This document shows, piece by piece, positions 1 through 8,510 of a stretch of DNA of 64,000 bases. The notes beneath the pieces were generated by a model, which was not told where the DNA came from, ran no database searches, and saw nothing but the letters and a program-made list of their open reading frames with translations. Positions within the stretch are counted from its first letter, which is position 1; each line of letters starts with the position of its first letter. The DNA comes from Ardenticatenaceae bacterium (GTDB lineage Bacteria > Chloroflexota > Anaerolineae > Promineifilales > Promineifilaceae). The stretch covers positions 62,001-126,000 of the forward strand of contig JACKCC010000008.1 of the NCBI GenBank assembly GCA_020634245.1, in the 5' to 3' direction. A program made the translations under genes and the position numbers.

Positions 1-138
1 TTTGTCCAAAAAGATTTTACCGACCACTTTGTACCGGGCGATCATGAACAACTGCTGCGCAACCCCAATGCTAAAGTGTTGGCCGAAAAAATCACAAGTG
101 CGTTAACGGCCGTTACCCTCCCACCATTCACCGCTTGA
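1..138 (+). CDS. Thioesterase-like protein, C-terminal fragment (5' end outside window)
   Basis: An open frame runs from base 1 to a TGA at 136-138 and gives the last 45 residues of a protein. The string PGDHEQLLRNPNAKVLAEKI resembles the end of alpha/beta-hydrolase thioesterase domains of NRPS and PKS systems, where the catalytic His lies in a GDH-S-L context followed by an N-x-x-V-L-A helix. That family would release an acyl or peptidyl product from a carrier protein. Only the tail is visible, so the parent could be a stand-alone type II thioesterase or the end of a large synthetase. One ACGGCCGT palindrome lies inside it (106-113), read as Thr-Ala-Val. Confidence 0.55.
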   Translation, partial: FVQKDFTDHFVPGDHEQLLRNPNAKVLAEKITSALTAVTLPPFTA

Positions 139-148
139 GGACAGTTCG

Positions 149-196
149 TGAGCTTGTCAAACCACTGTCAAAGGCAATCAGACTCCGACAAGCTCA
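149..196. repeat. Inverted repeat after the thioesterase gene
   Basis: TGAGCTTGTC at 149-158 is the reverse complement of GACAAGCTCA at 187-196. The unit resembles the GACAAGCTCA-type dispersed palindromes known from many bacterial genomes. It may act as a transcript end hairpin for the plus-strand gene, but no T-run follows. Confidence 0.5.
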
Positions 197-227
197 ACCC
201 TCGATAAAGCTAAATAGTTACAAATTA

Positions 228-264
228 AAAATGGGCCACCCCTCACGTAAGGGTGACCCATTTT
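228..264 (-). terminator. Terminator hairpin of the small peptide gene
   Basis: The 14-base arms 228-241 and 251-264 pair with one mismatch (AAAATGGGYCACCC type) around a 9-base loop. On the minus strand the hairpin is followed by T-rich sequence. It lies about 40 bases past the stop of the 52-aa gene. It is also placed to stop transcription from the convergent plus-strand gene. Confidence 0.7.
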
Positions 265-305
265 CCCATCCGAAATAACGATGTAAATTACATCAACAAA
301 ACGTT

Positions 306-464
306 CTAGTTAAACAAATCAGCCGGATCGATGTCATCTACACCAGCCGGATTACTAAGCGGAGAACCCGCCCGTGTGCTAATAGTGCCTTCAAAAATAA
401 TAGCTGGTGCTTCATAAGTCAGCTCTTCATTATTCGGGCAATCATTATCTGGTAAAAAATTCAT
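306..464 (-). CDS. 52-aa RiPP-precursor-like peptide
   Basis: This small gene starts at ATG 464-462 and ends at TAG 308-306. A perfect AAGGAG (471-476) sits 6 bases before the start, with a near-consensus promoter upstream and a hairpin downstream, so expression is well supported. The peptide begins MNFLPDNDCPNNEELT and continues TYEAPAIIFEGTISTRAGSP, followed by a short tail rich in Asp and Pro that ends DPADLFN. The Tyr-x-x-Pro then hydrophobic-x-x-Gly spacing with a Thr shortly before the predicted core resembles leaders of lasso-type RiPP precursors, which are bound by PqqD-like recognition proteins. The tail lacks an acidic residue at core position 7-9 counted from the Gly, so a classical lasso ring is doubtful. 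No maturation enzyme is visible in the window. Existence of the gene is fairly sure; the RiPP role is an inference. Confidence 0.7.
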   Translation of the reverse strand: MNFLPDNDCPNNEELTYEAPAIIFEGTISTRAGSPLSNPAGVDDIDPADLFN

Positions 465-540
465 CTTGTTCTCCTTATATCAACCGGTTGGGGACATCTA
501 ATTTGTTTTATTTACACCCGTTAACAATACGTATTGCATC

Positions 541-569
541 ATTATCCTTGAACAACTATTCAATGTCAA
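541..569 (-). promoter_or_regulatory. Sigma70-type promoter of the small peptide gene
   Basis: On the minus strand a perfect TTGACA (564-569) is separated by exactly 17 bases from GATAAT (541-546). The transcript would begin near 534 and carry a leader of about 70 bases to the peptide start at 464. This is the best -35/-10 pair noticed in the window. Confidence 0.75.
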
Positions 570-606
570 CAGTGTCTTTTTACCTATTCCTGATGCCGTA
601 ACAACC

Positions 607-642
607 CTCAAAAATTGAGCCGAAGCAGAAAAACACTGCTTC
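607..642 (-). terminator. Probable terminator after nrdJ
   Basis: GAAGCAG (622-628) pairs with CTGCTTC (636-642). A second small palindrome, CTCAAAAATTGAG (607-619), follows and gives a T-run on the minus strand. It lies about 40 bases past the nrdJ stop. Confidence 0.5.
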
Positions 643-679
643 TATTCACTATATTCCCAAATCAAACTTACAATTCATC

Positions 680-3019
680 TTAAACATCACACCCGCCAGC
701 CATACAAGCGAACTCTTGTGCTGCCGTCGTTAAATCTTCTTCCTCATAGCGGTAAATTTTGGAAAAATCAATATCCGGGAATTGGGCCGCCAACTGCTCA
801 TATTCATCTTGAGATATTTCAACATAAGGCATCTGATCATATTGGGCGTCGTAAGCTGGCAAGAAGGCCATACCACCAATTTTGTCCTGATGTCCCCAAA
901 TCCACTTGATGATATCCAGAACCTCATCGGGCTGATACGTAATGGTCACGCTGGGATTGTGTTCGGTGTAGTGGATTTTGTTTTGCAGCCAGAAATCACA
1001 TTGCTGCAAGGCAGTCCGATCGTTGCGCGTTACCGCATTTTCCGGAGCTTTCACCGGGAAATGAACTACCCAGGTAATTGCCTTTTCGACACTTTGGCCA
1101 TTTTCCGGGTCCATGGGCGCACCGGCATCCCGCAGCACTTTGCACACCGGGGAATGGGCGCCAACGCGCACATTACGTACATAATAAGGTGCCCAACGGG
1201 AATGCAGGCCAGAAGAGGAGTTCAACAACTGCGATGAGTTGCCCGATGGTTTGACACAGGTTGTCGCCGCCGATTGGTTAATTCCCAATTTTTCGGCGTA
1301 CCGTTTATTTGTTTCCACCACTACCTGCCGCAGGCGCTCTTGAATTTCCGGGTCTTGGGCCGCCGGACTATCCATCTGGCCATTTAAATCCACTCCCAGC
1401 AGACGCTCTTCCTGGCAGTTACGTTTCCATTCGTCACGCAAACCAGGGAAGTGGGTGGCCATAGATTGAATCGTACCAATAATCGCCGCCAGCTCTACTT
1501 TTTCGCTCAAGCTGGCCAAATCATCATCAGATCGAGCAACGGCACTGGTCAGGTTACAGAATTGATACGGCCGTAACAAAATCTCGCCACATGGATTCGT
1601 GCCAAACTCGGCCGGCTTACGCCGTGCCGGTTGATTCTCCATCGCCGCCTTGCGGTTGAAAATGCCTGGCTCACCCCGACCCGATTCCACCATGTCCAGC
1701 ACAAACCGGGTAATTTCCGCCTGCGTCAGCTCCCGTTCCGGCCACACTGCCGAGTTATTAGCATTCCAACGCTGGCTGTTGTTACGCCAAAAATCACCAT
1801 CCTTGCAATGCAGCATCTCACGATCGTCGTAATCGAAAAGGGAAATCATTGCCGTACGGCGCACACCGCCGGAAACGGCCGCATCCCCTACCGCACACAT
1901 AATATCATGGGCATCTAACGGCCGTAAAAAACCACCCTGGCGCGACAAAATACGGGTGCGGGCAAAATCCAACATCTTGCGCAGTGGTTCCGGTCCTGAG
2001 GCCCGTCCACCCTTCACCCGCAGCGGCATACCCGCCGGCCGTACTTCCGAATAATCAAAAACGATATCGCCACCGGCAAACCAGGTCTCCAGACCCAGTC
2101 GCACCGCAGCTGCCCATCCTTCCGAAGAATCCGCAACCACATGCGTTATCGGCATGCTGCCAGACTGGCGAGCAATGCGCGGGAACTGTTCTACATAACG
2201 GCGTTCCACCGAATAACCCACACCGCAGCCGCTCATCGAGATAATCAATGCTTCAACAAAAGAATCAATACTGTCAACAGGCATATAGGAGCAGTTATAA
2301 ATGGCAATATTGTTGCGGCGAGCCGCCGGCCCCGCCATCGCCAACAGCCGCATCGAGGGCATGACCTTCATATTCAGAATGCCCTGCCGTATCCGCTCAT
2401 ATGTTTCCGCCGACAAACGATATTCAGATAATTCCTTCAAAAAATCAACAGCACGATTGACAGTCTCAACCCAGGTCTCGCGACGGCCCAAATCATAATT
2501 AAAGCGAGAATACTTGTCATAAAATTGGAACTTTTGTAGTTGAGTCGGGAAATATTTATCAGATTCGGCAAATGCCTGCCGCACATCTGCCGGCACAGGT
2601 CGTTCGATACGCATTTTGGCATGTTCAGCGCGGTAAAGGATGTAATGTTTGGCAGCGTCATACTCCCCGGCGGCCTGCAATACCATTTCCACGATGTCCT
2701 GAATGCCCTCCACTGTCGGTAAATCATATTTAGCAGCCACTACATTGCCCACTCGTTGGGCCATTTCGGCCACCGGCGTGGCCGGTTCCCGTTCAATGCT
2801 GGCAAAACAGCGACGCAGTGCATTTTCGATTAATTCGATTTGGAAGGGAACGATACGGCCGTCCCGTTTCACAATTTGTTTAGGCATCGCTACCTTAAAA
2901 TAAACGCTCGACGCCTCCAAATGTTTAGCGCTATTATTCTTGCTGCCATTCCCATTTTTGTGCTTTTCCGGCTGGGTTAAGGCTTGGAATTGTTCCACGT
3001 TTGCATGTTGACTCGACAT
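680..3019 (-). CDS. nrdJ: Adenosylcobalamin-dependent ribonucleoside-triphosphate reductase (class II)
   Basis: This enzyme reduces ribonucleotides to deoxyribonucleotides using a coenzyme B12-derived radical. An N-terminal ATP-cone (about residues 47-140, beginning KQIVKRDGRIVPFQ) precedes the ten-stranded barrel. The active-site string NPCGEI at 475-480 holds the thiyl Cys477 and Glu479. Cys243 and Cys488 match the barrel redox pair. The C-terminal CMAGGC (772-777) is the swinging-arm thiol pair. At 779 residues with a single chain it fits the monomeric triphosphate-reductase type known from Lactobacillus, with an added ATP-cone. The ATG is preceded by AGGAGA at good spacing. It follows nrdR, whose product is the usual repressor of reductase genes. 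Use of B12 implies that no oxygen-dependent radical partner subunit is needed. Confidence 0.92.
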   Translation of the reverse strand: MSSQHANVEQFQALTQPEKHKNGNGSKNNSAKHLEASSVYFKVAMPKQIVKRDGRIVPFQIELIENALRRCFASIEREPATPVAEMAQRVGNVVAAKYDLPTVEGIQDIVEMVLQAAGEYDAAKHYILYRAEHAKMRIERPVPADVRQAFAESDKYFPTQLQKFQFYDKYSRFNYDLGRRETWVETVNRAVDFLKELSEYRLSAETYERIRQGILNMKVMPSMRLLAMAGPAARRNNIAIYNCSYMPVDSIDSFVEALIISMSGCGVGYSVERRYVEQFPRIARQSGSMPITHVVADSSEGWAAAVRLGLETWFAGGDIVFDYSEVRPAGMPLRVKGGRASGPEPLRKMLDFARTRILSRQGGFLRPLDAHDIMCAVGDAAVSGGVRRTAMISLFDYDDREMLHCKDGDFWRNNSQRWNANNSAVWPERELTQAEITRFVLDMVESGRGEPGIFNRKAAMENQPARRKPAEFGTNPCGEILLRPYQFCNLTSAVARSDDDLASLSEKVELAAIIGTIQSMATHFPGLRDEWKRNCQEERLLGVDLNGQMDSPAAQDPEIQERLRQVVVETNKRYAEKLGINQSAATTCVKPSGNSSQLLNSSSGLHSRWAPYYVRNVRVGAHSPVCKVLRDAGAPMDPENGQSVEKAITWVVHFPVKAPENAVTRNDRTALQQCDFWLQNKIHYTEHNPSVTITYQPDEVLDIIKWIWGHQDKIGGMAFLPAYDAQYDQMPYVEISQDEYEQLAAQFPDIDFSKIYRYEEEDLTTAAQEFACMAGGCDV

Positions 3020-3092
3020 AACACATTCTCCTATCGTATCGCTGTTCCTGATTTTGGATTGTTAACGACCAATCACCGAAAATTACCGGTTC

Positions 3093-3545
3093 TTATTCCC
3101 CTATCAATAAGCGGTCTATCTCTCCGCGAATAGAAACAAGATCATCTAATCCTAAATAAACAATGGCATACCGGATATAGGCCACTTCATCCAACTCTTT
3201 CAGCTTGTTAATCACCCGGTCGCCAACCAGACGGCTTTTGACTTCGGCCCGGCCCATCTGCTGCAATTCGGCTTCAATTTCACCAATGATACGGTCAATA
3301 TCTGAAGCGGCTACCGGGCGTTTTTCGCAGGCGATACGGATGCCCGCTCTCAGCTTCTCGCGGGAGAACTCCTCCCGTGTGCCATCGCGCTTAATAATAA
3401 GGGGTGTAGCCAGAATCGGCCGTTCATATGAGCTAAAGCGCTGGCCGCACTTGTTACAAACCCGCCGCCGCCGCGTACCACCCCGCGCATCGTGGCTGGT
3501 ATCAATAACTTGTGTTTTCGCGTGATCACAATATGGACATTTCAT
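3093..3545 (-). CDS. nrdR: Transcriptional repressor NrdR
   Basis: This 150-residue protein is of the normal family length. It begins with a zinc ribbon (CPYC at 3-6, CNKCG near 31) followed by an ATP-cone that starts at IIKRDGTREEFSREKLR. NrdR senses the ATP/dATP balance and represses ribonucleotide reductase genes. Here it sits directly before nrdJ (about 70 bases apart) and after ftsZ, so it probably controls its own two-gene unit. I found no clear match to the published NrdR box in the leader. The ATG has a GGAG sequence 11-14 bases upstream. Confidence 0.95.
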   Translation of the reverse strand: MKCPYCDHAKTQVIDTSHDARGGTRRRRVCNKCGQRFSSYERPILATPLIIKRDGTREEFSREKLRAGIRIACEKRPVAASDIDRIIGEIEAELQQMGRAEVKSRLVGDRVINKLKELDEVAYIRYAIVYLGLDDLVSIRGEIDRLLIGE

Positions 3546-3671
3546 GACTTACTTCTCCACTCAGTCAGCCAGGCCCAGATAACGGCACAAATTTCAATTG
3601 CGGCGAAGGAGCCACCAAATACAGGGTCAAACAACTGCAAAACCCCCATATTTGCCGGTGAATAGAGCGAC

Positions 3672-3700
3672 ATTATAACATGCCAAACCTTGCCTGACAA
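3672..3700 (-). promoter_or_regulatory. Promoter of nrdR-nrdJ
   Basis: TTGTCA (3695-3700 on the minus strand), a 17-base spacer and a perfect TATAAT (3672-3677). The transcript would start near 3665 with a leader of about 120 bases before nrdR. This separates the reductase genes from the dcw transcript upstream. Confidence 0.7.
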
Positions 3701-3783
3701 GACGATTTAAATAAAAACAACCTTAAAATTTTTACAATCTGTTAACAGTCTGGTGGGGCGTGATGAAAAGGGAACAGAGACAG

Positions 3784-3820
3784 AAAAGGGGCAGCGTCAG
3801 ATACAACACTGCCCCCTTCT
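3784..3820 (-). terminator. Terminator hairpin after ftsZ
   Basis: AAAAGGGGCAGCG and its near complement CACTGCCCCCTT form a stem with an approximately 11-base loop just past the ftsZ stop. On the minus strand TTTTCTGTCTCTG follows. It likely ends the long dcw transcript before the nrdR promoter. Confidence 0.6.
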
Positions 3821-3826
3821 CAACGA

Positions 3827-4975
3827 CTATTTTTGATCCGGCCGTTTACGCAAAAATGCGGGAATGTCCAGATCGTTTACCCGGAAAGATGGCGTTTCGC
3901 GCTGCGGAGTGGATGTTGGTTTTTCCACAGGGCGTCCCCCCACCTGTGCCGGTTCCCGAACCGATTGTGTCGCCGGGCGCATGGTGCGCATAACCGGCGT
4001 GCTGTGGTCAAAACCGGTAGCGATGACGGTAATACGAATCTCATCCGTCATGGCCTCATCAATGACCGCGCCGAAAATCAGGTTGACGTCGGCATGGGCC
4101 GTCTGGCGAATGATGGCCGCCGCCTGATTGATTTCGTAGAGACTCATATCCGGGCCGCCGGTGACATTGAAGAGGATGCCGCGCGCGCCATCGATAGTCA
4201 CATCTAATAAGCGGCTGGAGAGGGCCTGTTCGGCAGCCACTTGCGCCCGGTCTTCCCCTTTACCATGACCAACCGCCATGAGGGCAGCACCACCCAGGGA
4301 CATGATGGTTTTTACGTCGGCGAAGTCCAGATTGATGAGGCCGGGCACGGTAATGAGTTCGCTGATGCCGCGAATGCCCTGATGCAGCACTTCGTCGGCC
4401 ATGCGGAAGGAATCGAGCAGGGTCATACGTTTGTCGCCCATTTCCAGCAGGCGGTCGTTGGGGATGACGATCAGGGTATCAACGTATTCCTTAAGGCGCT
4501 CGATGCCTTCTTCGGCTTTGCGGGCAGCGTGATTACCTTCGAAGGAAAACGGCCGTGTCACCACCCCAATCGTCAGCGCGCCCTGTTCGCGGGCCGCTTT
4601 GGCCACTAGCGCTGACGCGCCCGTACCCGTGCCGCCGCCCATACCAGCGGTCACAAACACCATATCGGAACCATGCAGCGCCTGGTGAATCTGGTCTTCC
4701 GATTCCTGGGCCGCTTTCTGGCCTACTTCCGGATCGCCGCCAGAACCCAGTCCACGACGGCTGCGTTCGCCAATGAGCAGCGTTTGCGGCGCTTTACTGC
4801 TGTTGAGCGCCTGCTGGTCAGTGTTGATGGCAATAAAATCAACCCCGGCAATATTTTCATTGATCATCCGGTTGACGGCATTGTTGCCACCACCCCCGAC
4901 ACCGACGACACGGATTACGGCCGTTCCTTCTTTCTGCGGCATTCGTTGTACATCTTTTCCATTGTTTGCGTTCAT
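3827..4975 (-). CDS. ftsZ: Cell division protein FtsZ
   Basis: FtsZ is the tubulin-like GTPase that forms the division ring. The N-terminal GGGGNNAVNRM (27-37) and the tubulin signature GGGTGTG (113-119) are intact, as are the T7-loop residues in the middle of the protein. The protein has 382 residues, a normal length. After a variable linker rich in Pro, Arg and Thr, the C-terminus carries DLDIPAFLRKR, which fits the conserved peptide that binds FtsA and other partners. It is the last gene of the dcw run, 77 bases after ftsA, and is followed by a hairpin. Confidence 0.97.
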   Translation of the reverse strand: MNANNGKDVQRMPQKEGTAVIRVVGVGGGGNNAVNRMINENIAGVDFIAINTDQQALNSSKAPQTLLIGERSRRGLGSGGDPEVGQKAAQESEDQIHQALHGSDMVFVTAGMGGGTGTGASALVAKAAREQGALTIGVVTRPFSFEGNHAARKAEEGIERLKEYVDTLIVIPNDRLLEMGDKRMTLLDSFRMADEVLHQGIRGISELITVPGLINLDFADVKTIMSLGGAALMAVGHGKGEDRAQVAAEQALSSRLLDVTIDGARGILFNVTGGPDMSLYEINQAAAIIRQTAHADVNLIFGAVIDEAMTDEIRITVIATGFDHSTPVMRTMRPATQSVREPAQVGGRPVEKPTSTPQRETPSFRVNDLDIPAFLRKRPDQK

Positions 4976-5052
4976 AACTTTACCCCTCTACTAAAACGTG
5001 AAACGTGATGCGTCATGCGTAACGTTAGTCCTCATCACTCACTACCCATCAC

Positions 5053-6270
5053 TCACCCTGGCAATAATGCCTTCAAAAAATTACCCAGCCGCCGTCCCCA
5101 AACCCCTTGCCGGGGCGGGCGCGGCCGGTAAGCATGATTTTCACTCATCGCCCAGCGCAGCAGACCAACACTGGTCGCGTAGGCCGGGCTGTGCAAGGTA
5201 TCTACGAGACCGTGTAAATTTTTAGGTTCAGCCACACGGGCCGGCACATTGAGAACTCGTTCGGCAACGGCCGTTATCCCCCGTAGCTGCGCCGTCCCCC
5301 CTGTCAACACAATCCCCGCCGGCAGCAAACCATCATAGCCCGATTGACGGACCTCTTGCAAAACGAGCTGGAAAATTTCCTCCACACGGGCCTCAATCAC
5401 GTGAGCCAAATCCTGGCGGCCGACCTGAATCTTTTCACCGCCAAACGGCTCCACCGTAAAAATATTATCGGGATCAATCTCGTCCGGGCGGCAGTCGCCA
5501 TACTGAATTTTGACCTGTTCCGCCACGTCAAACGAGGCGCGCAGGCCAATCGCAATGTCATTGGTAATGTGGTAACCGCCTACCGGGAAAACCTTCGTGT
5601 GCCACACATTACCATGCGTGTACAGCGCCAAATCTGTCGTACCGCCGCCAATATCGGCAATTAACACGCCCATATCCCGCTCGGACGGATCCAAAACTGC
5701 CTCTGCCGATGCCAGCGCATTGAGAACAAACTCCTCAGCGCGAATGCCCACGTTGTCGGCGCACTGGGTCAGATTAAGCAGAGCTGGCGTTGCAGCCGTG
5801 ACAATGTGCGTTTCGACCTCCAACCGCGCCCCATGCATCCCAATCGGCCGGCGCACGCCGGTCTGTCCATCAATCGTAAATTCGCGCGGGATCAGGTGGA
5901 CAATCTGCCGGTTTTGCGGAATGGGGATAGCCTGGGCTACGTCCAGCGCCCGTTCAATGTCCTGCACCGTTACACCATTTTCAGCCCGATTAATGGCCAC
6001 CACGCCTTGATTATTGGTTGAACTGATGTGTTCACCGGCCATGCTGACAATTGCCTGTGACAATGCGTAGCCTGACGTTTGTTCCGCCTTCTCGATAGCG
6101 CTTGAAATGGCTACGGCCGCTTCCGAAACGTCCATAACCATACCCTTTTTCATACCCCGTGATGGTTCAACGCCCAGCCCAATGATTTGCAGACGTCCTT
6201 CACGCACTGCGCCAACAACTGCGCAAATCTTTGTTGTTCCCACATCAAGTCCGAAAATAATATCTTCCAT
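5053..6270 (-). CDS. ftsA: Cell division protein FtsA
   Basis: This actin-like ATPase anchors FtsZ filaments to the membrane. It begins with IIFGLDVGTTKICAVVG, the phosphate-1 loop, and has DIGGGTTDLALY as phosphate-2 in the middle and GIVLTGGTAQLRGI as the adenosine loop. The 1C subdomain segment is present (VHLIPREFTIDGQTGV). The end, RRLGNFLKALLPG, has the amphipathic character of the membrane-targeting helix. Length is 405 residues. It lies between ftsQ and ftsZ in the standard order. Confidence 0.96.
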   Translation of the reverse strand: MEDIIFGLDVGTTKICAVVGAVREGRLQIIGLGVEPSRGMKKGMVMDVSEAAVAISSAIEKAEQTSGYALSQAIVSMAGEHISSTNNQGVVAINRAENGVTVQDIERALDVAQAIPIPQNRQIVHLIPREFTIDGQTGVRRPIGMHGARLEVETHIVTAATPALLNLTQCADNVGIRAEEFVLNALASAEAVLDPSERDMGVLIADIGGGTTDLALYTHGNVWHTKVFPVGGYHITNDIAIGLRASFDVAEQVKIQYGDCRPDEIDPDNIFTVEPFGGEKIQVGRQDLAHVIEARVEEIFQLVLQEVRQSGYDGLLPAGIVLTGGTAQLRGITAVAERVLNVPARVAEPKNLHGLVDTLHSPAYATSVGLLRWAMSENHAYRPRPPRQGVWGRRLGNFLKALLPG

Positions 6271-6305
6271 TACAATTACCTGTTTTAATCATTGATGATT
6301 AATGA

Positions 6306-7238
6306 TTAATTCGCTCGATAGTATGGCTTCTTCTGGTTGCTGACGCTGATATATTGCGGCGTCAGCCCGCGCGCCAGTAAATCATCAACAATCGTTTCGT
6401 AAATGACCAGTTTTTGATTCATATCGGTGCCTGTGCCGAAAAAGACACGCCAGCCCCGGCCATCCTGGTAACTTAAGCCGCTGTCGCCGCGATAGTAGAG
6501 TTTCTCAATGTTGGGCCGCAGTTGGCGCAATTGTTCGGCCCCGGCCAAAACATCTTGCGGGATAAATGCCAGGTTTGCCTGTGGTTCGGGGGATACGGCC
6601 GTGTTCCCATCCTCGGATTCACTGCCAACAACAATTGGCGCTGCCGCCGCCGGCATTTCCGACTCAATGAGCAGCAATCCCGGAACCGTAGCCCGCACAG
6701 GAATGAGACGGCCGTTACCCGTCACCCAAAACTGCTGCTCTCCTTCCTGCCACACCGCTACCGGAGAATCTTCCTCCACCTCAATCAACACCTTATTCGG
6801 CCAGCTCAACGAAACGGCCGCATTGATCACACCGGGCACTTCGGCCACCCGTTCAGCTGCGGCCTCCGGCTCAACCGAAAAAATATGCGCACCAGCCAGT
6901 TGACTTGCTTCAACAATCTCTGACGCTGGAACAGATACCGTGCCATCTACCGGAATAACCGTCAAATAAAAATTTTCATCCAGACCAATCAACACCAACG
7001 CCGCGGTCACAATCGCCAGCAGCAGCAAACTAATCCAACGTGCTGAAAAAACTACCTGCTTAATCGACGCCACCGGAATATATGCCTGGCGGCGGCGGCG
7101 CTGGTTACGCCGCTTGCGCTGTTGGGCCGTCTTGGGCACCTCCACACGCGGCAGGGGCATGGCGTGCGCCGATTGAACCCGGCGCATTTTGGGCTGCTTG
7201 CGTAATCTTTGGTTCGACTGCTGTGTGTTTCGTGCCAT
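6306..7238 (-). CDS. ftsQ: Cell division protein FtsQ (DivIB-like)
   Basis: This is a bitopic divisome protein. A very basic cytoplasmic N-terminus (about 60 residues rich in Arg, Lys and Gln) precedes one transmembrane helix near residues 68-88. A POTRA domain follows (VIPVDGTVSVPASEIVEASQ), and then a beta domain ending TPQYISVSNQKKPYYR. It holds the FtsB/FtsL interaction in other bacteria; a FtsL-like gene is in this cluster but no FtsB was seen. At 310 residues it is slightly longer than usual because of the basic head and an acidic insert near residues 205-220. Position between ddl and ftsA supports the call. Confidence 0.88.
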   Translation of the reverse strand: MARNTQQSNQRLRKQPKMRRVQSAHAMPLPRVEVPKTAQQRKRRNQRRRRQAYIPVASIKQVVFSARWISLLLLAIVTAALVLIGLDENFYLTVIPVDGTVSVPASEIVEASQLAGAHIFSVEPEAAAERVAEVPGVINAAVSLSWPNKVLIEVEEDSPVAVWQEGEQQFWVTGNGRLIPVRATVPGLLLIESEMPAAAAPIVVGSESEDGNTAVSPEPQANLAFIPQDVLAGAEQLRQLRPNIEKLYYRGDSGLSYQDGRGWRVFFGTGTDMNQKLVIYETIVDDLLARGLTPQYISVSNQKKPYYRAN

Positions 7239-7310
7239 AAGCTTCGTAACGAGAGCTAGAGGGTAGAGCGAGAGGAATCCTCTGGCTCTAGCTCTATCCT
7301 CTAGCTTCCC
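7239..7310. repeat. Spacer repeat between ddl and ftsQ
   Basis: The spacer is built from degenerate GAGCTAGAGGGTAGAGCGAG units, and the same words recur inverted (TCTGGCTCTAGCTCTATCCT). It can fold as a hairpin. It overlaps the last codons of ddl. It is one member of the window-wide habit of repeat-built spacers. Confidence 0.6.
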
Positions 7311-8431
7311 TCGAATGATGTCGATAATCTCGACTTGTCCTCATACCGTTCCAACGCCAGGTCGATGAGCCGATCCAGTAGTTCGGCATAGCTGACGCCG
7401 CTGGCTTCCCACAGCTTGGGATACATGGAGATGCGCGTAAAGCCAGGGATGGTGTTGATTTCGTTCATGTAAAGGTTCCCGTTATCCCTGTCCAGCATCA
7501 AATCCACCCGGCCCAGGCCGCCGCAGTCAATCGCTTTGTACGCCTGCACAGCCAGGGCGCGCACCGCATCCGATTGTTCCGGCGTCAATGCTGCCGGAAT
7601 GATCAGTTCCGACTCGTCCTCGGAGCCGGGCACGGCCATGTATTTGGCAAAATAATCATAAAAAGCGCGGCGGGGCCGGATTTCGCCGACAATGCTGGCT
7701 TCGGGATTTTCATTACCCATGACGGCCACTTCCAGTTCACGGCCGTTAATCCCCTTCTCCACCACAATCCGCCGGTCGTACCGGGCCGCTTCCGACATGC
7801 CGCGAGCCAAATTGTCACGGCCGTTGCACTTGCTAATGCCCACGCTGGACCCCAGATTGGCCGGTTTGGTAAAAACCGGGTAGCCCAATTCGGCTTCAAT
7901 TTCGTCCAGGATGAGGGACGGCCGTTGCGCCCAATCCTTGCTCGTGTACAGCTTCCAGGGCACAACCGGAATATCGTTAGATACCATCACGTGCTTAAAA
8001 ATGGCCTTATCCATCCCTACCGCCGAGCCAACCACGCCCGCGCCGACGTACGGGATTCCGGCCAATTCCAGCAACCCCTGCACTGTACCATCCTCGCCAT
8101 ACGTGCCGTGCAGCACCGGAAAAATTACGTCCAGTTCCGCCACCGCCGACAACGTGGCCGGCTGCGTCTCACTTTGTTCCAGGCGCATCAGTGCCGCCGA
8201 CTGTGGATCGGGCAGCAGCGTTGCCGCTTCGGCCTGCTGGCCGCCCGTCAACGCCGCCATCGGATCGCCGGAGAGCCAACGGCCGTTCTTGTCAATGCCA
8301 ATCGGGATCACCTCATACTTCGCCCGATCCAGCGCATCCATCACCGACTGCGCCGACATCAGCGACACCTCATGTTCACCCGAACGACCGCCAAAAATAA
8401 CGCCTACTCGTATCTTTCGTTTCTCATTCAT
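7301..8431 (-). CDS. ddl: D-alanine--D-alanine ligase
   Basis: This ATP-grasp ligase makes D-Ala-D-Ala for the MurF step. It opens with VGVIFGGRSGEHEVSLMSAQSV, the family N-terminal signature. It contains HGTYGEDGTVQGLLELAGIPYVG (substrate loop) and FTKPANLGSSVGISKC (ATP-grasp lysine). The end, GGLGRVDLMLDRDNGNLYMNEINTIPGFT, includes the metal-binding Asp, Glu and Asn. The 376-residue length fits the longer Ddl type (DdlA-like). It sits between murB and ftsQ. Its final codons lie in a spacer repeat. Confidence 0.95.
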   Translation of the reverse strand: MNEKRKIRVGVIFGGRSGEHEVSLMSAQSVMDALDRAKYEVIPIGIDKNGRWLSGDPMAALTGGQQAEAATLLPDPQSAALMRLEQSETQPATLSAVAELDVIFPVLHGTYGEDGTVQGLLELAGIPYVGAGVVGSAVGMDKAIFKHVMVSNDIPVVPWKLYTSKDWAQRPSLILDEIEAELGYPVFTKPANLGSSVGISKCNGRDNLARGMSEAARYDRRIVVEKGINGRELEVAVMGNENPEASIVGEIRPRRAFYDYFAKYMAVPGSEDESELIIPAALTPEQSDAVRALAVQAYKAIDCGGLGRVDLMLDRDNGNLYMNEINTIPGFTRISMYPKLWEASGVSYAELLDRLIDLALERYEDKSRLSTSFEGS

Positions 8432-8437
8432 ACGAAA

Positions 8438-8510
8438 TTAGTGATGAGGGATGAGGACTGAGGACTGAGAATTCATTCATCCCTCATCCCTCAGTCCTCA
8501 TTCCTCAAAT
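8438..8510. repeat. GAGGATGAG/GGACTGAG spacer repeat
   Basis: Between ddl and murB the sequence is a run of AGTGATGAGGGATGAGGACTGAGGACTGAG followed by its inverted form (CATCCCTCATCCCTCAGTCC), able to form a long hairpin. It reaches into the last codons of murB. No gene is contained. Confidence 0.6.

Noticed and set aside
407..601. A plus-strand frame of 64 codons across the small-peptide promoter.
   Set aside because: It overlaps the strong promoter and start of the minus-strand peptide gene and has no ribosome site or recognisable composition.
3546..3671. NrdR-box or cobalamin riboswitch in the nrdR leader.
   Set aside because: No sequence close to the NrdR-box consensus was found, and the 120-base leader lacks the conserved B12-box.
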